DNA from: Desertivirga brevis
Lineage (GTDB): Bacteria > Bacteroidota > Bacteroidia > Sphingobacteriales > Sphingobacteriaceae
Length of the DNA: 64,000 bases
Direction of reading: 5' to 3'
Assembly (NCBI RefSeq): GCF_017355835.1
Contig: NZ_JAFEWF010000001.1
Span: 1 to 64,000 of the forward strand
Shown: positions 26,242 to 34,465 of the stretch, one piece after another
How the letters are laid out: each line of letters opens with the position of its first letter
How positions within the stretch are numbered: the stretch's first letter is position 1
Translations under genes and position numbers: made by a program
Notes under the pieces: model-generated
Seen by the model: only the letters and a program-made list of their open reading frames with translations
Database searches by the model: none
Told to the model about the DNA's origin: nothing

Positions 26242-27507
26242 ATGAGTAATTTTCTTTATGGCTTAGATTTCGGAACTACTAACTCTGTTTTATCCATTTA
26301 TGATGAAGATAAAAAAGAGATCATTGAAACGATAAGGGTTCCTTCGCTTATTTATTTTCCTGAGAAATTAGCATCTGCCGATGATAATTATGTTATAGGG
26401 GAAGAAGCAATCGTTGCCTATCTCGAAGAAGGAATGAAAGGACGGTTTATTAAATCAATCAAGCAAATACTTTCCCGTTCCAGTTTTATTGAAACACGCA
26501 TTAATGGTAGAAGATATAATGCTTCTGATTTGGTTTCTCTGATTCTTAAGGATCTAAAATCTAAGGCTGATCAAATAACAGGAGAAGATTGCAGGAAGGC
26601 TGTTATTGGTCGCCCTGTTTTTTTTGATGATGATAATACTGCTAAAGATTCCCTGGCACAAACGCGACTGAGCAAGGCGGTTGAAATTGCGGGCTTTAGT
26701 AATGTTCGTTTTCAATTCGAGCCTATAGGTGCTGCTTTTGCTTATGAGCGCACCATAGAAAAGAAGGAAAGCGTACTGGTAGCCGACTTAGGTGGAGGAA
26801 CTACCGACTTTACTTTTGTGGAACTAGATCCGGATCAAGCCAGGGTAAAAGATCGTCGAAATGATATGATAGCCAGCGGAGGTATTTATATCGGCGGAGA
26901 TTCTTTCGATTCATCCTTTATGTGGATTAAGGGTACCCCTTACTTTGGTAAGGACACTTTATATGAAGCTACGCCAGGTAAGGTACTGAAAGTGCCTATT
27001 TCTTTATTCGATAACATCTGCACCTGGGATAAGATGAATTTCTTCAATAGCCTTAGGATAAAAAGGAGCATGGAGGAATATTACCATTATTCTAACAATG
27101 ATCCAAAGTTCAGGAACCTTCTTACACTTATAGACAATAATTTGGGATACTCCGTCTTCCAATCTATTGAGAAGACAAAGATCGGTCTGTCTGTAGAAGA
27201 TGTTTCACAATTCCAATATTCTAACATGGGAATTGAAATAAATGAGGCGATATCTATTAACGACTACAATGAGGTTATCCGCAAAGACGTTCAAAAGATT
27301 TCGGATTATCTGGACAGGTTTTTAAACGAGAATGGGATAGAAGCAGCTTCAATAGATAGTTTGTTTTTAACAGGTGGAAGTTCTATGGTAAAGGCTGTGA
27401 GAGACCTTTTCGTTACCAAGTTCCCAAATAGCAAAATAAATTCAGGGGATAACTTTATTAGTGTAGCAAACGGACTAGCTTATAGCGGCTACTTGTTTGA
27501 AGATTAG
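26242..27507 (+). CDS. Hsp70-family ATPase, YegD-like
   Basis: A 421-residue actin-fold ATPase lacking the DnaK substrate-binding domain. Visible motifs: phosphate 1 (GLDFGTTNSVL, 8-18), phosphate 2 (VADLGGGTTDFTFVEL, near 180) and the adenosine motif (LTGGSSMVKAVRDLF, near 375). EPIGAAFAYE is the usual connecting helix. The length and lack of a C-terminal lid match YegD-type proteins, whose role is unclear. It precedes a DUF695 gene on the same strand, 159 bases away. Confidence 0.88.
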   Translation: MSNFLYGLDFGTTNSVLSIYDEDKKEIIETIRVPSLIYFPEKLASADDNYVIGEEAIVAYLEEGMKGRFIKSIKQILSRSSFIETRINGRRYNASDLVSLILKDLKSKADQITGEDCRKAVIGRPVFFDDDNTAKDSLAQTRLSKAVEIAGFSNVRFQFEPIGAAFAYERTIEKKESVLVADLGGGTTDFTFVELDPDQARVKDRRNDMIASGGIYIGGDSFDSSFMWIKGTPYFGKDTLYEATPGKVLKVPISLFDNICTWDKMNFFNSLRIKRSMEEYYHYSNNDPKFRNLLTLIDNNLGYSVFQSIEKTKIGLSVEDVSQFQYSNMGIEINEAISINDYNEVIRKDVQKISDYLDRFLNENGIEAASIDSLFLTGGSSMVKAVRDLFVTKFPNSKINSGDNFISVANGLAYSGYLFED

Positions 27508-27666
27508 TTACAATAAGTTCTGAATCTTTGAGCGAATAAAAACAATTACTGGTCCCCCTGTTTAAGGAGAATGCGCGTTACCATATTTCTTTGAAGAAAA
27601 GTTAACGAAGTACTTTTTATTACTCAAATTAGCTCCATTAAAATAACATTTACTAAAAATTTATAA

Positions 27667-28722
27667 GTGATCAGTAACTATCAGGATTTCTGGAGCTGGT
27701 TCCTCCAGCATGAAAAGTCTTTCTACAAAGTTGTTAAATCAGGAAAGGATATAGAAAACGGTTTTTTTAAACACCTGTCGCAAAAGCTTGGGGAATTGGG
27801 GGAGGGGTATTACTTTCTTACGGGAATGCTTGATGAAGAGACCGTTGAACTTGTTCTAACAGCTGATGGGATAATTGAAAGGATTGTTTTTGTTGAGGAA
27901 TTAGTTAATGAGGCTCCGGTGATTCCTGGTTGGAAGTTTACATCTTCAAAACCTCCCGTTGATGTTAAAGGTATGGCCATTAATCTGGATAATATTTCTG
28001 TTAGTCAGGATTATTTAAGCTTTTACCCTAACCTTCATCCTGATTTCCCTGATGAAATTGATATAACTATTGTCTGTGAAGGTTATACCCCTGAAAACGC
28101 CAATAAACTTGCTACTGCTGTTTATATCTTTTTAGATAATTATCTTGGTGAACTTCGCTCTGTAACTGTGATTGACAATCATTCTATTGTTGGTCCTGAC
28201 CAGGCAAAAGCTGAACGGATACCTATTGAAAAGCTGAACGAATATTTGCGATGGAGGGAAAATGAGTTCGTAGAAAAATACGATGGCTTACGCTACAATA
28301 CCGAAGACGACGAGTATACTCAGTTAAAGGCAGAGTTTCCCGATGGCAAGCCATTGTTGGTTACAATAAATTCAACGCTGCTTGATTGGGACCGTAAAGC
28401 CTCGCATCCCTGGATTTTTACTCTTGAAATTTATTACGACGGAAAGACAAATGATGGTTTGCCGACAGAGGAGCTCTATCAATTGCTTGAAGATATCGAA
28501 TTAGAAGCTGAAGAGTATCTTCCTGATTTTGATGGCTACCTTAACCTCGGCAGAAAAACCGGTAACGGGGAAAGGGAAGTTTATTTTGCCTGTAAAGATT
28601 TTAGAAAACCTTCTAAGGTTGCAGAATACCTAATTCGCAAGTACCAGGGACAGCTGGAAATGGATTACTCTATCTACAAAGACAAATATTGGCAGGCTTT
28701 TAACAAATATCGCGTTGTATAA
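27667..28722 (+). CDS. DUF695-domain protein
   Basis: The start is a GTG (product MISNYQDFWSWF...). The 351-residue cytosolic acidic protein opens with a 'N-Y-Q-D-F-W-S-W-F ... F-Y-K-V-V' segment seen at the start of DUF695-associated proteins. The C-terminal part (SHPWIFTLEIYYDGKTNDGL, then LLEDIELEAEEYL) fits DUF695. Function is unknown for the family. A hairpin follows its stop. Confidence 0.7.
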   Translation: MISNYQDFWSWFLQHEKSFYKVVKSGKDIENGFFKHLSQKLGELGEGYYFLTGMLDEETVELVLTADGIIERIVFVEELVNEAPVIPGWKFTSSKPPVDVKGMAINLDNISVSQDYLSFYPNLHPDFPDEIDITIVCEGYTPENANKLATAVYIFLDNYLGELRSVTVIDNHSIVGPDQAKAERIPIEKLNEYLRWRENEFVEKYDGLRYNTEDDEYTQLKAEFPDGKPLLVTINSTLLDWDRKASHPWIFTLEIYYDGKTNDGLPTEELYQLLEDIELEAEEYLPDFDGYLNLGRKTGNGEREVYFACKDFRKPSKVAEYLIRKYQGQLEMDYSIYKDKYWQAFNKYRVV

Positions 28723-28732
28723 TTAACATTAT

Positions 28733-28770
28733 TAAAACGGCTGTAAAGGTTATAAACCGTTGACAGCCGT
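28733..28770 (-). terminator. Terminator of the SRPBCC gene
   Basis: ACGGCTGT (28737-28744) and ACAGCCGT (28763-28770) form an 8-bp stem; the intervening bases contain a smaller GGTTT/AAACC hairpin. On the minus strand it is followed by TTTTAAT, so it suits the minus-strand gene, and it may also stop plus-strand transcripts. Confidence 0.55.
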
Positions 28771-28786
28771 CTCGAAAGATATTTCT

Positions 28787-29236
28787 TTAGGCATCCGGTA
28801 TTTCTGGCTCTACCAGTTTTATTAGTTTTTCCAGTGACTCCTGCCAACCCAAGTAACACATTTCTGCGGGTATAACGTCGGGAATACCTTCCTGTAAAAC
28901 TTTTAATTCTGTGCCTACCATAGTTTTTTGAAAGGATATGGTATTAAGGATTTCTCCCGGTAAGTTAGGATCATCAAATTTGTCACTGTACTTTAGAAAC
29001 TCATTCGGCCTAACCTCAAGATATTCACCGCCAAATGAATGAGTGCCGCCTGTGCTGAAATTGACAAAGGACATTCTAAATTTTCCGCCTTCCTTCACCT
29101 CCATTTGATGAACGGTGCAAAGAAAGCCGTATGGTGGAAGCCATGAAGCTATCGCAAGTGGATCAGTGAAGGCCTTGTAAACTTTCTCTGGAGATGCTTT
29201 AATTACTCTGTGCAGCGAAACTGAGTTACTTTTCAT
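28787..29236 (-). CDS. SRPBCC (AHSA1-type) family protein
   Basis: A 149-residue START/Bet v1-fold protein. It has the AHSA1 pattern: VIKASPEKVYKAFTDPLAIASWLPP at the start (read in pieces), a FRMSF strand, GEYLEVRPNEFLKYSDKFDD and the C-terminal GWQESLEKLIKLVE helix. Members bind hydrophobic ligands or act in stress or polyketide-related steps; nothing here narrows the role. Confidence 0.88.
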   Translation of the reverse strand: MKSNSVSLHRVIKASPEKVYKAFTDPLAIASWLPPYGFLCTVHQMEVKEGGKFRMSFVNFSTGGTHSFGGEYLEVRPNEFLKYSDKFDDPNLPGEILNTISFQKTMVGTELKVLQEGIPDVIPAEMCYLGWQESLEKLIKLVEPEIPDA

Positions 29237-29457
29237 GATAAAATTATTAATGTTTATATCTGATTATCTTTTACAAATGTGAAGGAATAAACCGAGAAGC
29301 AGGAGGTGAGTATGCGACAAAATAGAGTCCGTTTGCGCCTCTTTAAATAATTCATCTTCTTTATCCATAATTTATTCAGTTCTGGACTTTCGGAGGCTAT
29401 TGCGAATTACCCATTTTGTATTTACATTCGTCTTAAACCCCCTAAACTACGCTAAGG

Positions 29458-30036
29458 ATGAGTTCTGATACTTTTAATTACAGGGAACAATTAATATCTA
29501 TTTTCTGGGATCTTGATAATACTATCTCTAACCTGTTTCAAATGGGTTTCAATATTGGACTGGAGGAGGAGTGGCGGGATTTTAAGGAATCAATTAAAGA
29601 AGGCGATGCTATCCCTATTGATCTGGAGTACCTGCGGGCAATTGAGCACCCCACGTTAAAAGGAATTATTGAAATGATAGAGATCCTGGTAGAAACACGT
29701 AACTCGTTGGCTAACATTAATCAGCTTACAGATGAAGAACTTGTTTTGCCAGAAGGAATTTATGAAACAGAAGCTATTGAAGAGCAGGAGGGTCCACATG
29801 CGCACTATCTGGATGTTTGGATACAAGGACTATTTGGAGATTTAATTAATTTGTTCGAAGCTATATGGATCCTGGCCCACGGTACGGAGCCTCCGTCGGA
29901 AATTTACGACCAGTTTACCGAAAATTATTATGAAGGTGGTTTGGAGATAGAAAGTGACGATGAGAACGTACGATTTCTTCTCGAGGCATTAAACAGGGTT
30001 TTATTTACAAATGGGGGAACCGAATATTATGCCTGA
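29458..30036 (+). CDS. Acidic hypothetical protein
   Basis: A 192-residue, strongly acidic, helix-rich protein without signal peptide (FKESIKEGDAIPIDLEYLRA, GLFGDLINLFEAIWILAHG). No family was recognised. It stands alone, has its own strong terminator and a 220-bp upstream gap. Confidence 0.6.
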   Translation: MSSDTFNYREQLISIFWDLDNTISNLFQMGFNIGLEEEWRDFKESIKEGDAIPIDLEYLRAIEHPTLKGIIEMIEILVETRNSLANINQLTDEELVLPEGIYETEAIEEQEGPHAHYLDVWIQGLFGDLINLFEAIWILAHGTEPPSEIYDQFTENYYEGGLEIESDDENVRFLLEALNRVLFTNGGTEYYA

Positions 30037-30065
30037 GTTACTATAACGGGTATCTCAATATAAGA

Positions 30066-30100
30066 AATGAGCACTTATCTTAAATAAGTGCTCATTTTCT
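30066..30100 (+). terminator. Intrinsic terminator after the acidic protein gene
   Basis: AATGAGCACTTAT (30066-30078) and ATAAGTGCTCATT (30084-30096) form a perfect 13-bp stem with a 5-base loop, followed by a short T-rich tail. It lies 30 bases after the stop at 30036. Confidence 0.75.
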
Positions 30101-30143
30101 GTTTCTAATCGCCAATAAAAATTGCAGGAGGATCTAGTCTCCT

Positions 30144-30392
30144 TTACTTCTCCCTATACAATACCATTCCAGCATGGTAAAGAATGCCATCTATAAAATC
30201 ACCATCGGCAGTGAAGCCTGTGTCATCTTTATAATCGATATGATCTTCTGAGATTTTATAGCTGCCCTGGTAAGCACTTTTTTTATTTCCTCTGGCTTCA
30301 TCGTACCTGCCGTTTGGTAGAAGATGGTGTCGTATGTACCCATCGGCAGTTACCCACATTCCCGTGTAGCCTTTATTAGCTGGCATACTCAA
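30144..30392 (-). CDS. Atu4866-family small protein
   Basis: An 82-residue protein with the compact signature of the Atu4866 family: GMWVTADGYIRHHLLPNGRY, DEARGNKKSAYQGSYKI, HIDYKDDTGFTADGDF, ILYHAGMVLYRE. Such proteins often occur beside short-chain dehydrogenases and may be beta-barrel ligand binders; the role is unproven. Its start overlaps the 3' end of the upstream SDR gene by 17 bases, so the two are in one operon. Confidence 0.85.
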   Translation of the reverse strand: MSMPANKGYTGMWVTADGYIRHHLLPNGRYDEARGNKKSAYQGSYKISEDHIDYKDDTGFTADGDFIDGILYHAGMVLYREK

Positions 30393-31227
30393 AACCTGTT
30401 TTTGTTGCTAATTCTTTCCAATCTTCCAAATCCTTATTGAGCAAGTTTATTTTATCCTGCGCCAACTGGTAGGAGTCTTCGCCAAGGAAGAGATGAAGAG
30501 GAGGGTTTTTGCTTTCACTTGCTTTGATAATTACTTCAACAGCCTTTTCTGGGTCGCCAGGTTGATTGCCGTTGATATCTTCCTGATGCATTTGTTGAGT
30601 TTGTCGCACTTCCTTGTAAGCTTCCAGTGGGTTTTCGGGTGTACCAAGGGAACCGCTGGTAAGGAAATCAGTTCTGAAGTAGCCAGGAGAAACCAGAGTG
30701 GTATGTATTCCAAATGGTTTTACTTCAGCAGCTAATGATTCTGTAAGCCCGTGGACGGCGAACTTGGTAGCGCAGTAAATGCCGAAGCCAGGGAAAAGGC
30801 CGCTAAATCCGGCAATAGATGCGATATTGATAATATGTCCCTGCTTTTGCTCTCGCAACTGCGGTAATGCCTTCCGGATCACATTAAGGAGACCGAACAC
30901 ATTGACATCAAAGTTTTCCCGGGACTCGCGGTCGCTCAGTTCTTCTAAACTACCTACTAGTCCATATCCTGCGTTATTCACCACCACATCTAATCTTTCA
31001 AATTTGCTTACTGTTCTGGTAATTGCTTCCTCCACACTCTCTTCTGATTTAATGTTAACCGCGAGAGGCAGGAAGCTTTCAGATTCTGCACTAACAGCCT
31101 TTTGTAGATCACTTAAGTTTCTCGATGTTGCAGCTACCTTATGGCCAGCATCTAATAATTGTTTAACCAGGCTTAGTCCTAATCCCTTAGAAGCACCTGT
31201 TACGAACCATACTTTTTTAGTTTCCAT
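30376..31227 (-). CDS. Short-chain dehydrogenase/reductase
   Basis: A 283-residue classical SDR: TGASKGLG coenzyme motif at about 10-17, NNAG at about 86-89, a catalytic Ser in the IINIASIAG region and YCATK (Tyr-x-x-x-Lys) near 152-156. A paralogue lies 30 bases upstream in the same operon. Both are of the kind often annotated as NAD(P)-dependent oxidoreductases of unknown substrate. Confidence 0.93.
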   Translation of the reverse strand: METKKVWFVTGASKGLGLSLVKQLLDAGHKVAATSRNLSDLQKAVSAESESFLPLAVNIKSEESVEEAITRTVSKFERLDVVVNNAGYGLVGSLEELSDRESRENFDVNVFGLLNVIRKALPQLREQKQGHIINIASIAGFSGLFPGFGIYCATKFAVHGLTESLAAEVKPFGIHTTLVSPGYFRTDFLTSGSLGTPENPLEAYKEVRQTQQMHQEDINGNQPGDPEKAVEVIIKASESKNPPLHLFLGEDSYQLAQDKINLLNKDLEDWKELATKTGFEYAS

Positions 31228-31257
31228 GATATTTTTATCTGTCTTTTATTTAATTAT

Positions 31258-32097
31258 TTATCCATTATATGCCATTGACCGAGCGAGCTCTTCACCTAAT
31301 TTGAATTCTTGTGTCAGAAAATCCAGTTTTCGCATTGCTCTTGTATAGGCATCTTCGCCTAGAAGGAGATACAGTGGAGGCTCGGGTTCTTCGGCTGTTT
31401 GTATAATAGCCGCTGCTGCCTTTTCAGGATCTCCAGCTTGTTGTCCATTCATCTGGAGATATTTTTCATGAGATGCCCGTACACCCTGATATTCCTTTAG
31501 CGGACATTCGGGAAGAACAAGAGATTCTTTAGTCAGGAAACTTGTTCTGAATGCCCCTGGTGCAACTATTGTCACCTTCACTCCAAACTCTTTTACATCT
31601 TCAGCTAATACTTCCGTAAGTCCCACCACTGAGAATTTAGTAGCGGCATACATAGCCCAACCAGTTGTTGCAGCAAATCCAGCAATTGAAGACACGTTGA
31701 AGATGTGACCTGATCTTTGGTTTCGCATAAAGGGCATTACATGTCTCACTACATTCAGAGTGCCGAAGACATTTATTTCAAAACTATCCCTGCTTTCTTT
31801 ATCACTCAATTCCTCGATACTACCTCCAATGCCATATCCAGCATTATTAATGACAACATCAATCCTGCGAAAGGTCTCAACAGTCTTTTCTATTGCATCT
31901 TTAACACTCCCTTCATTAGCAAGATCAACCTGTAGTGGAAGAAAGGAAGGAGAATTTATCCCTACAGCTGTCTTAAGTTGCTCCAAATTCCTTGATGTGG
32001 CTGCAACTGACTGTCCCTTTTCTAATAATTGCCTTACAAGGCTCAGCCCGAAACCTTTCGAAGCTCCTGTTATAAACCATATTTTTTTGCTTTCCAT
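31258..32097 (-). CDS. Short-chain dehydrogenase/reductase, tandem paralogue
   Basis: A 279-residue SDR with TGASKGFG (about 10-17), NNAGYGIGG (about 86-94), FNVSSIAGF and the YAATK active-site motif. It is clearly related along its whole length to the following gene, pointing to a local duplication. It is first in a three-gene operon (SDR, SDR, Atu4866), preceded by a tetranucleotide microsatellite and an AraC regulator on the same strand. Confidence 0.93.
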   Translation of the reverse strand: MESKKIWFITGASKGFGLSLVRQLLEKGQSVAATSRNLEQLKTAVGINSPSFLPLQVDLANEGSVKDAIEKTVETFRRIDVVINNAGYGIGGSIEELSDKESRDSFEINVFGTLNVVRHVMPFMRNQRSGHIFNVSSIAGFAATTGWAMYAATKFSVVGLTEVLAEDVKEFGVKVTIVAPGAFRTSFLTKESLVLPECPLKEYQGVRASHEKYLQMNGQQAGDPEKAAAAIIQTAEEPEPPLYLLLGEDAYTRAMRKLDFLTQEFKLGEELARSMAYNG

Positions 32098-32195
32098 GTC
32101 TGATCTTTTGATGATTCAAAGTTAGCTCGCTTTTAGAGGGGCAGATTGTGAGATTCAATGAGATAGTTGCAAAATTCAAACAAGGGTAGGGGAGC

Positions 32196-32342
32196 AGGGA
32201 AGGAAGGAATGAATGAATGAATGAATGAATGAATGAATGAATGAATGAATGAATGAATGAAGGAAGGAAGGAAGGAAGGAAGGAAGGAAGGAGTGATAGA
32301 ATGAGTGAAGGAGGGAAGGAGGGAATGAATGAAGGAAGGAAT
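32196..32342. repeat. Tetranucleotide microsatellite (GAAT)n(GAAG)n
   Basis: A purine-rich tract with about 13 uninterrupted GAAT units (32207-32258), then about 8 GAAG units (32259-32290), then degenerate GAAG/GAGG/GAAT units to 32342. It lies in the 266-bp gap between the AraC gene stop and the first SDR start. Such tracts slip during replication. Confidence 0.97.
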
Positions 32343-32363
32343 TGTTATTCTATTACGTCAAAA

Positions 32364-33284
32364 TTACGCCGCCTGGTTATTACGGAATCTGCTTGGCGTT
32401 AATAAAGTGTGTTTTTTGAAGAAGTTGTTGAAGTGAGCCGGGTCTTCAAAGCCTAGGGAATATGCGATTTCTGATATATTCCAATTCGTGTGTTTCAGTA
32501 GAGCCTTTGCTTCAGATGTTAAACGTTCTGCTATCAGTAGGGTAGTTGTTTTTCCTGTTGATTCTTTAATGGCCCTGTTCAGGTGGTTTACGTGAACCGC
32601 CAGCTGCTCGGCGTAATCTTTTGCAGAACGCATAGTCAGGCGCTGTCCGGGACGCTCAATAGGGAACTGTCTTTCAAGTAGTTCTGTAAATACTGCAGTT
32701 ATCCTCGACTTGGCGTCAGGGTGATGATATAAGGTTTCTGTTGGGCGTGACTTTAAAGCGAAATGGGTGATTTCGGTAACATAGTTCCTTATCAAATCCA
32801 TTTTAAAAGCATAGTCTGAATTAATCTCCTCCAACATCTTTAAAAATATTGAGCTTACATGTTTGTCTTGATCAGCATCAAGTTTATAGGCAGGGCTCCC
32901 GCCCGGAGCATACATGGGAAGGTCGCCAAGTCCTCCTCTTATTTTTTCTGTGAAAAACGATTTTGAGAAAATACAGAAGAAACCTGTTTTATCTTCAGAA
33001 AGAGACTCCCAGGTATAGGGAATGTTCGGATTGAAAAACATAAGTGTGGAACCTGAAATTTCAACGCTCTTATCTGCATAATGATACCTGTTTCTCCCTC
33101 TAATAAGGCTGATTTTATAAAAGTCGCGGCGACTGTAGTTTACGGGACGCGCATTAGGGCCGTGGCAATCCTCCAGCCTGAACACATTGAAATGCCCGGT
33201 CTCCTGGTTTAGATTTCCCGGTAGACGATCGAACTTGATCCTGTAAAAGTCCTCAATTGTCTCTGTTTTCATAGATACATTCAT
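32364..33284 (-). CDS. AraC-family transcriptional regulator
   Basis: A 306-residue protein with an N-terminal cupin-like sensing domain (FNVFRLEDCHG, SLIRGRNRYHYADKSVEI, LMFFNPNIPYTWE) and a C-terminal double helix-turn-helix (about 205-300: YAEQLAVHVNHLNRAIKEST, ISEIAYSLGFEDPAHFNNFF). The next genes on the same strand are the SDR pair, so it probably controls them, as is usual for AraC-SDR neighbours. The start could be Met1 or Met5. Confidence 0.93.
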   Translation of the reverse strand: MNVSMKTETIEDFYRIKFDRLPGNLNQETGHFNVFRLEDCHGPNARPVNYSRRDFYKISLIRGRNRYHYADKSVEISGSTLMFFNPNIPYTWESLSEDKTGFFCIFSKSFFTEKIRGGLGDLPMYAPGGSPAYKLDADQDKHVSSIFLKMLEEINSDYAFKMDLIRNYVTEITHFALKSRPTETLYHHPDAKSRITAVFTELLERQFPIERPGQRLTMRSAKDYAEQLAVHVNHLNRAIKESTGKTTTLLIAERLTSEAKALLKHTNWNISEIAYSLGFEDPAHFNNFFKKHTLLTPSRFRNNQAA

Positions 33285-33437
33285 CCTTGTAAACTTTAAT
33301 AAAATTACCCATTCAGCAACAAGTTAAAGTTATGACGAAAAATTTAAATGAAATTGTATAATTCACATAATGACTTGCGAAATTCAAACAATCCAGATTG
33401 GAACAATTCTAGGACAGAAACGTTCTTTATTAGCATT

Positions 33438-33935
33438 ATGAAAAAACTTCAAACTATAGGACTCCTACTATTATTAGCGGGAATTATCACTGGTTGCGGT
33501 AATAACACCAATAAAACCCCAACTACAGTCGAGAATGGAGAAGATACTAAGGAAAATCAGAAAACCACGGAACAAGAACCTTTAAAAGGTTGCTATATAG
33601 GAGTACTAAAGAGGGATACATTCCAATTAGCTATAACGGCTGTTAATGGAAATACCGTTGAAGGAAGTTTGTTGTACGACTTTTACGAGAAAGATAAGGC
33701 GAAGGGAACAATTCAGGGCCAGTTTTCCAATGGATTATTACTGGCAGACTATACTTTTCAATCGGAGGGAATTACTTCTGTAAGACAGGTTATCTTTAAA
33801 AAAACAGCTACAGGGTTTATTGAGGGCTATGGAAATACCAAGTCGGAGGGAGGGAAAGATTTGTTAGTCGATACCGCCGGAGTGAGTTACGATAATTCAC
33901 TGGAGTTAAAGAGATCTGATATTTGTTTACCTTGA
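33438..33935 (+). CDS. Lipoprotein of unknown function
   Basis: The ATG at 33438 gives a normal signal peptide (MKKLQTIGLLLLLAGIITGC), so the longer reading from 33348 is rejected. The 165-residue product has a Thr/Glu-rich linker after the lipid Cys, then a beta-rich domain (GCYIGVLKRDTFQLAITAVN, VEGSLLYDFYEKDKAKGTI, VRQVIFKKTATGFIEGYG) like small Bacteroidota lipoproteins. Function unknown. Confidence 0.7.
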   Translation: MKKLQTIGLLLLLAGIITGCGNNTNKTPTTVENGEDTKENQKTTEQEPLKGCYIGVLKRDTFQLAITAVNGNTVEGSLLYDFYEKDKAKGTIQGQFSNGLLLADYTFQSEGITSVRQVIFKKTATGFIEGYGNTKSEGGKDLLVDTAGVSYDNSLELKRSDICLP

Positions 33936-34070
33936 AAATTCTTTACATAAAACATTAAATATAAGTAGCTTAAATGTTTTCTTTTATATATTTGATTGGG
34001 TATAAGGAATGAGTGCAGGATTAATTAGTTAATAACAATACGAGGCAGGTACCATTCAACATTAAAAAAC

Positions 34071-34256
34071 ATGAAATCTAAAGTCTTTTTTCACAACTTT
34101 TTTTTAGCTGCTGGCATTATCTGGACCCTTTCGGCCCTGTCAATTCTTACTTTTGAACTTAATTTTCAGCCACGGGAAATTTTTCTAACGCTGATTTTTC
34201 CGCTGGCTTATGCCGTGGTAAGGTTATTTGATCGCGGTATCCCTCAGAAAGGATGA
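34071..34256 (+). CDS. Small two-helix membrane protein
   Basis: A 61-residue protein with hydrophobic segments at about 9-27 and 37-53 and a short basic tail (RLFDRGIPQKG). No family recognised. It lies 17 bases from the convergent xseB stop. Confidence 0.5.
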   Translation: MKSKVFFHNFFLAAGIIWTLSALSILTFELNFQPREIFLTLIFPLAYAVVRLFDRGIPQKG

Positions 34257-34273
34257 GTTCTCCGGTGATTCCC

Positions 34274-34465
34274 TTACATTCCCCCTAAAATTCCATTAAT
34301 TTCTTCCTCGGTGCTTCTCAGTTTCTGTTGACAAAAGTTGATCAACACTGAAGCCCGCTTTACTTTCGTTGCAAGTTCGTCAATAGATACCTGCTCATTG
34401 TTTATATCCTGATAGATCTGCTCCAATTCTTTGTAGGCAGCCTCATAGTTCAAAGTCTCTTCCAT
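34274..34465 (-). CDS. xseB: Exodeoxyribonuclease VII small subunit
   Basis: A 63-residue helical protein with the XseB pattern (YEAAYKELEQIYQDINNEQV, then IDELATKVKRASVLINFCQQ). Several small subunits coat the C-terminal helices of the large subunit XseA. Its start overlaps the 3' end of xseA by 23 bases, the usual coupled arrangement. Exonuclease VII degrades single-stranded DNA from both ends. Confidence 0.92.
   Translation of the reverse strand: MEETLNYEAAYKELEQIYQDINNEQVSIDELATKVKRASVLINFCQQKLRSTEEEINGILGGM

Noticed and set aside
32196..32342. Repeat tract considered as a CRISPR or other array
   Set aside because: Units are 4 bp without spacers; it is a simple microsatellite.
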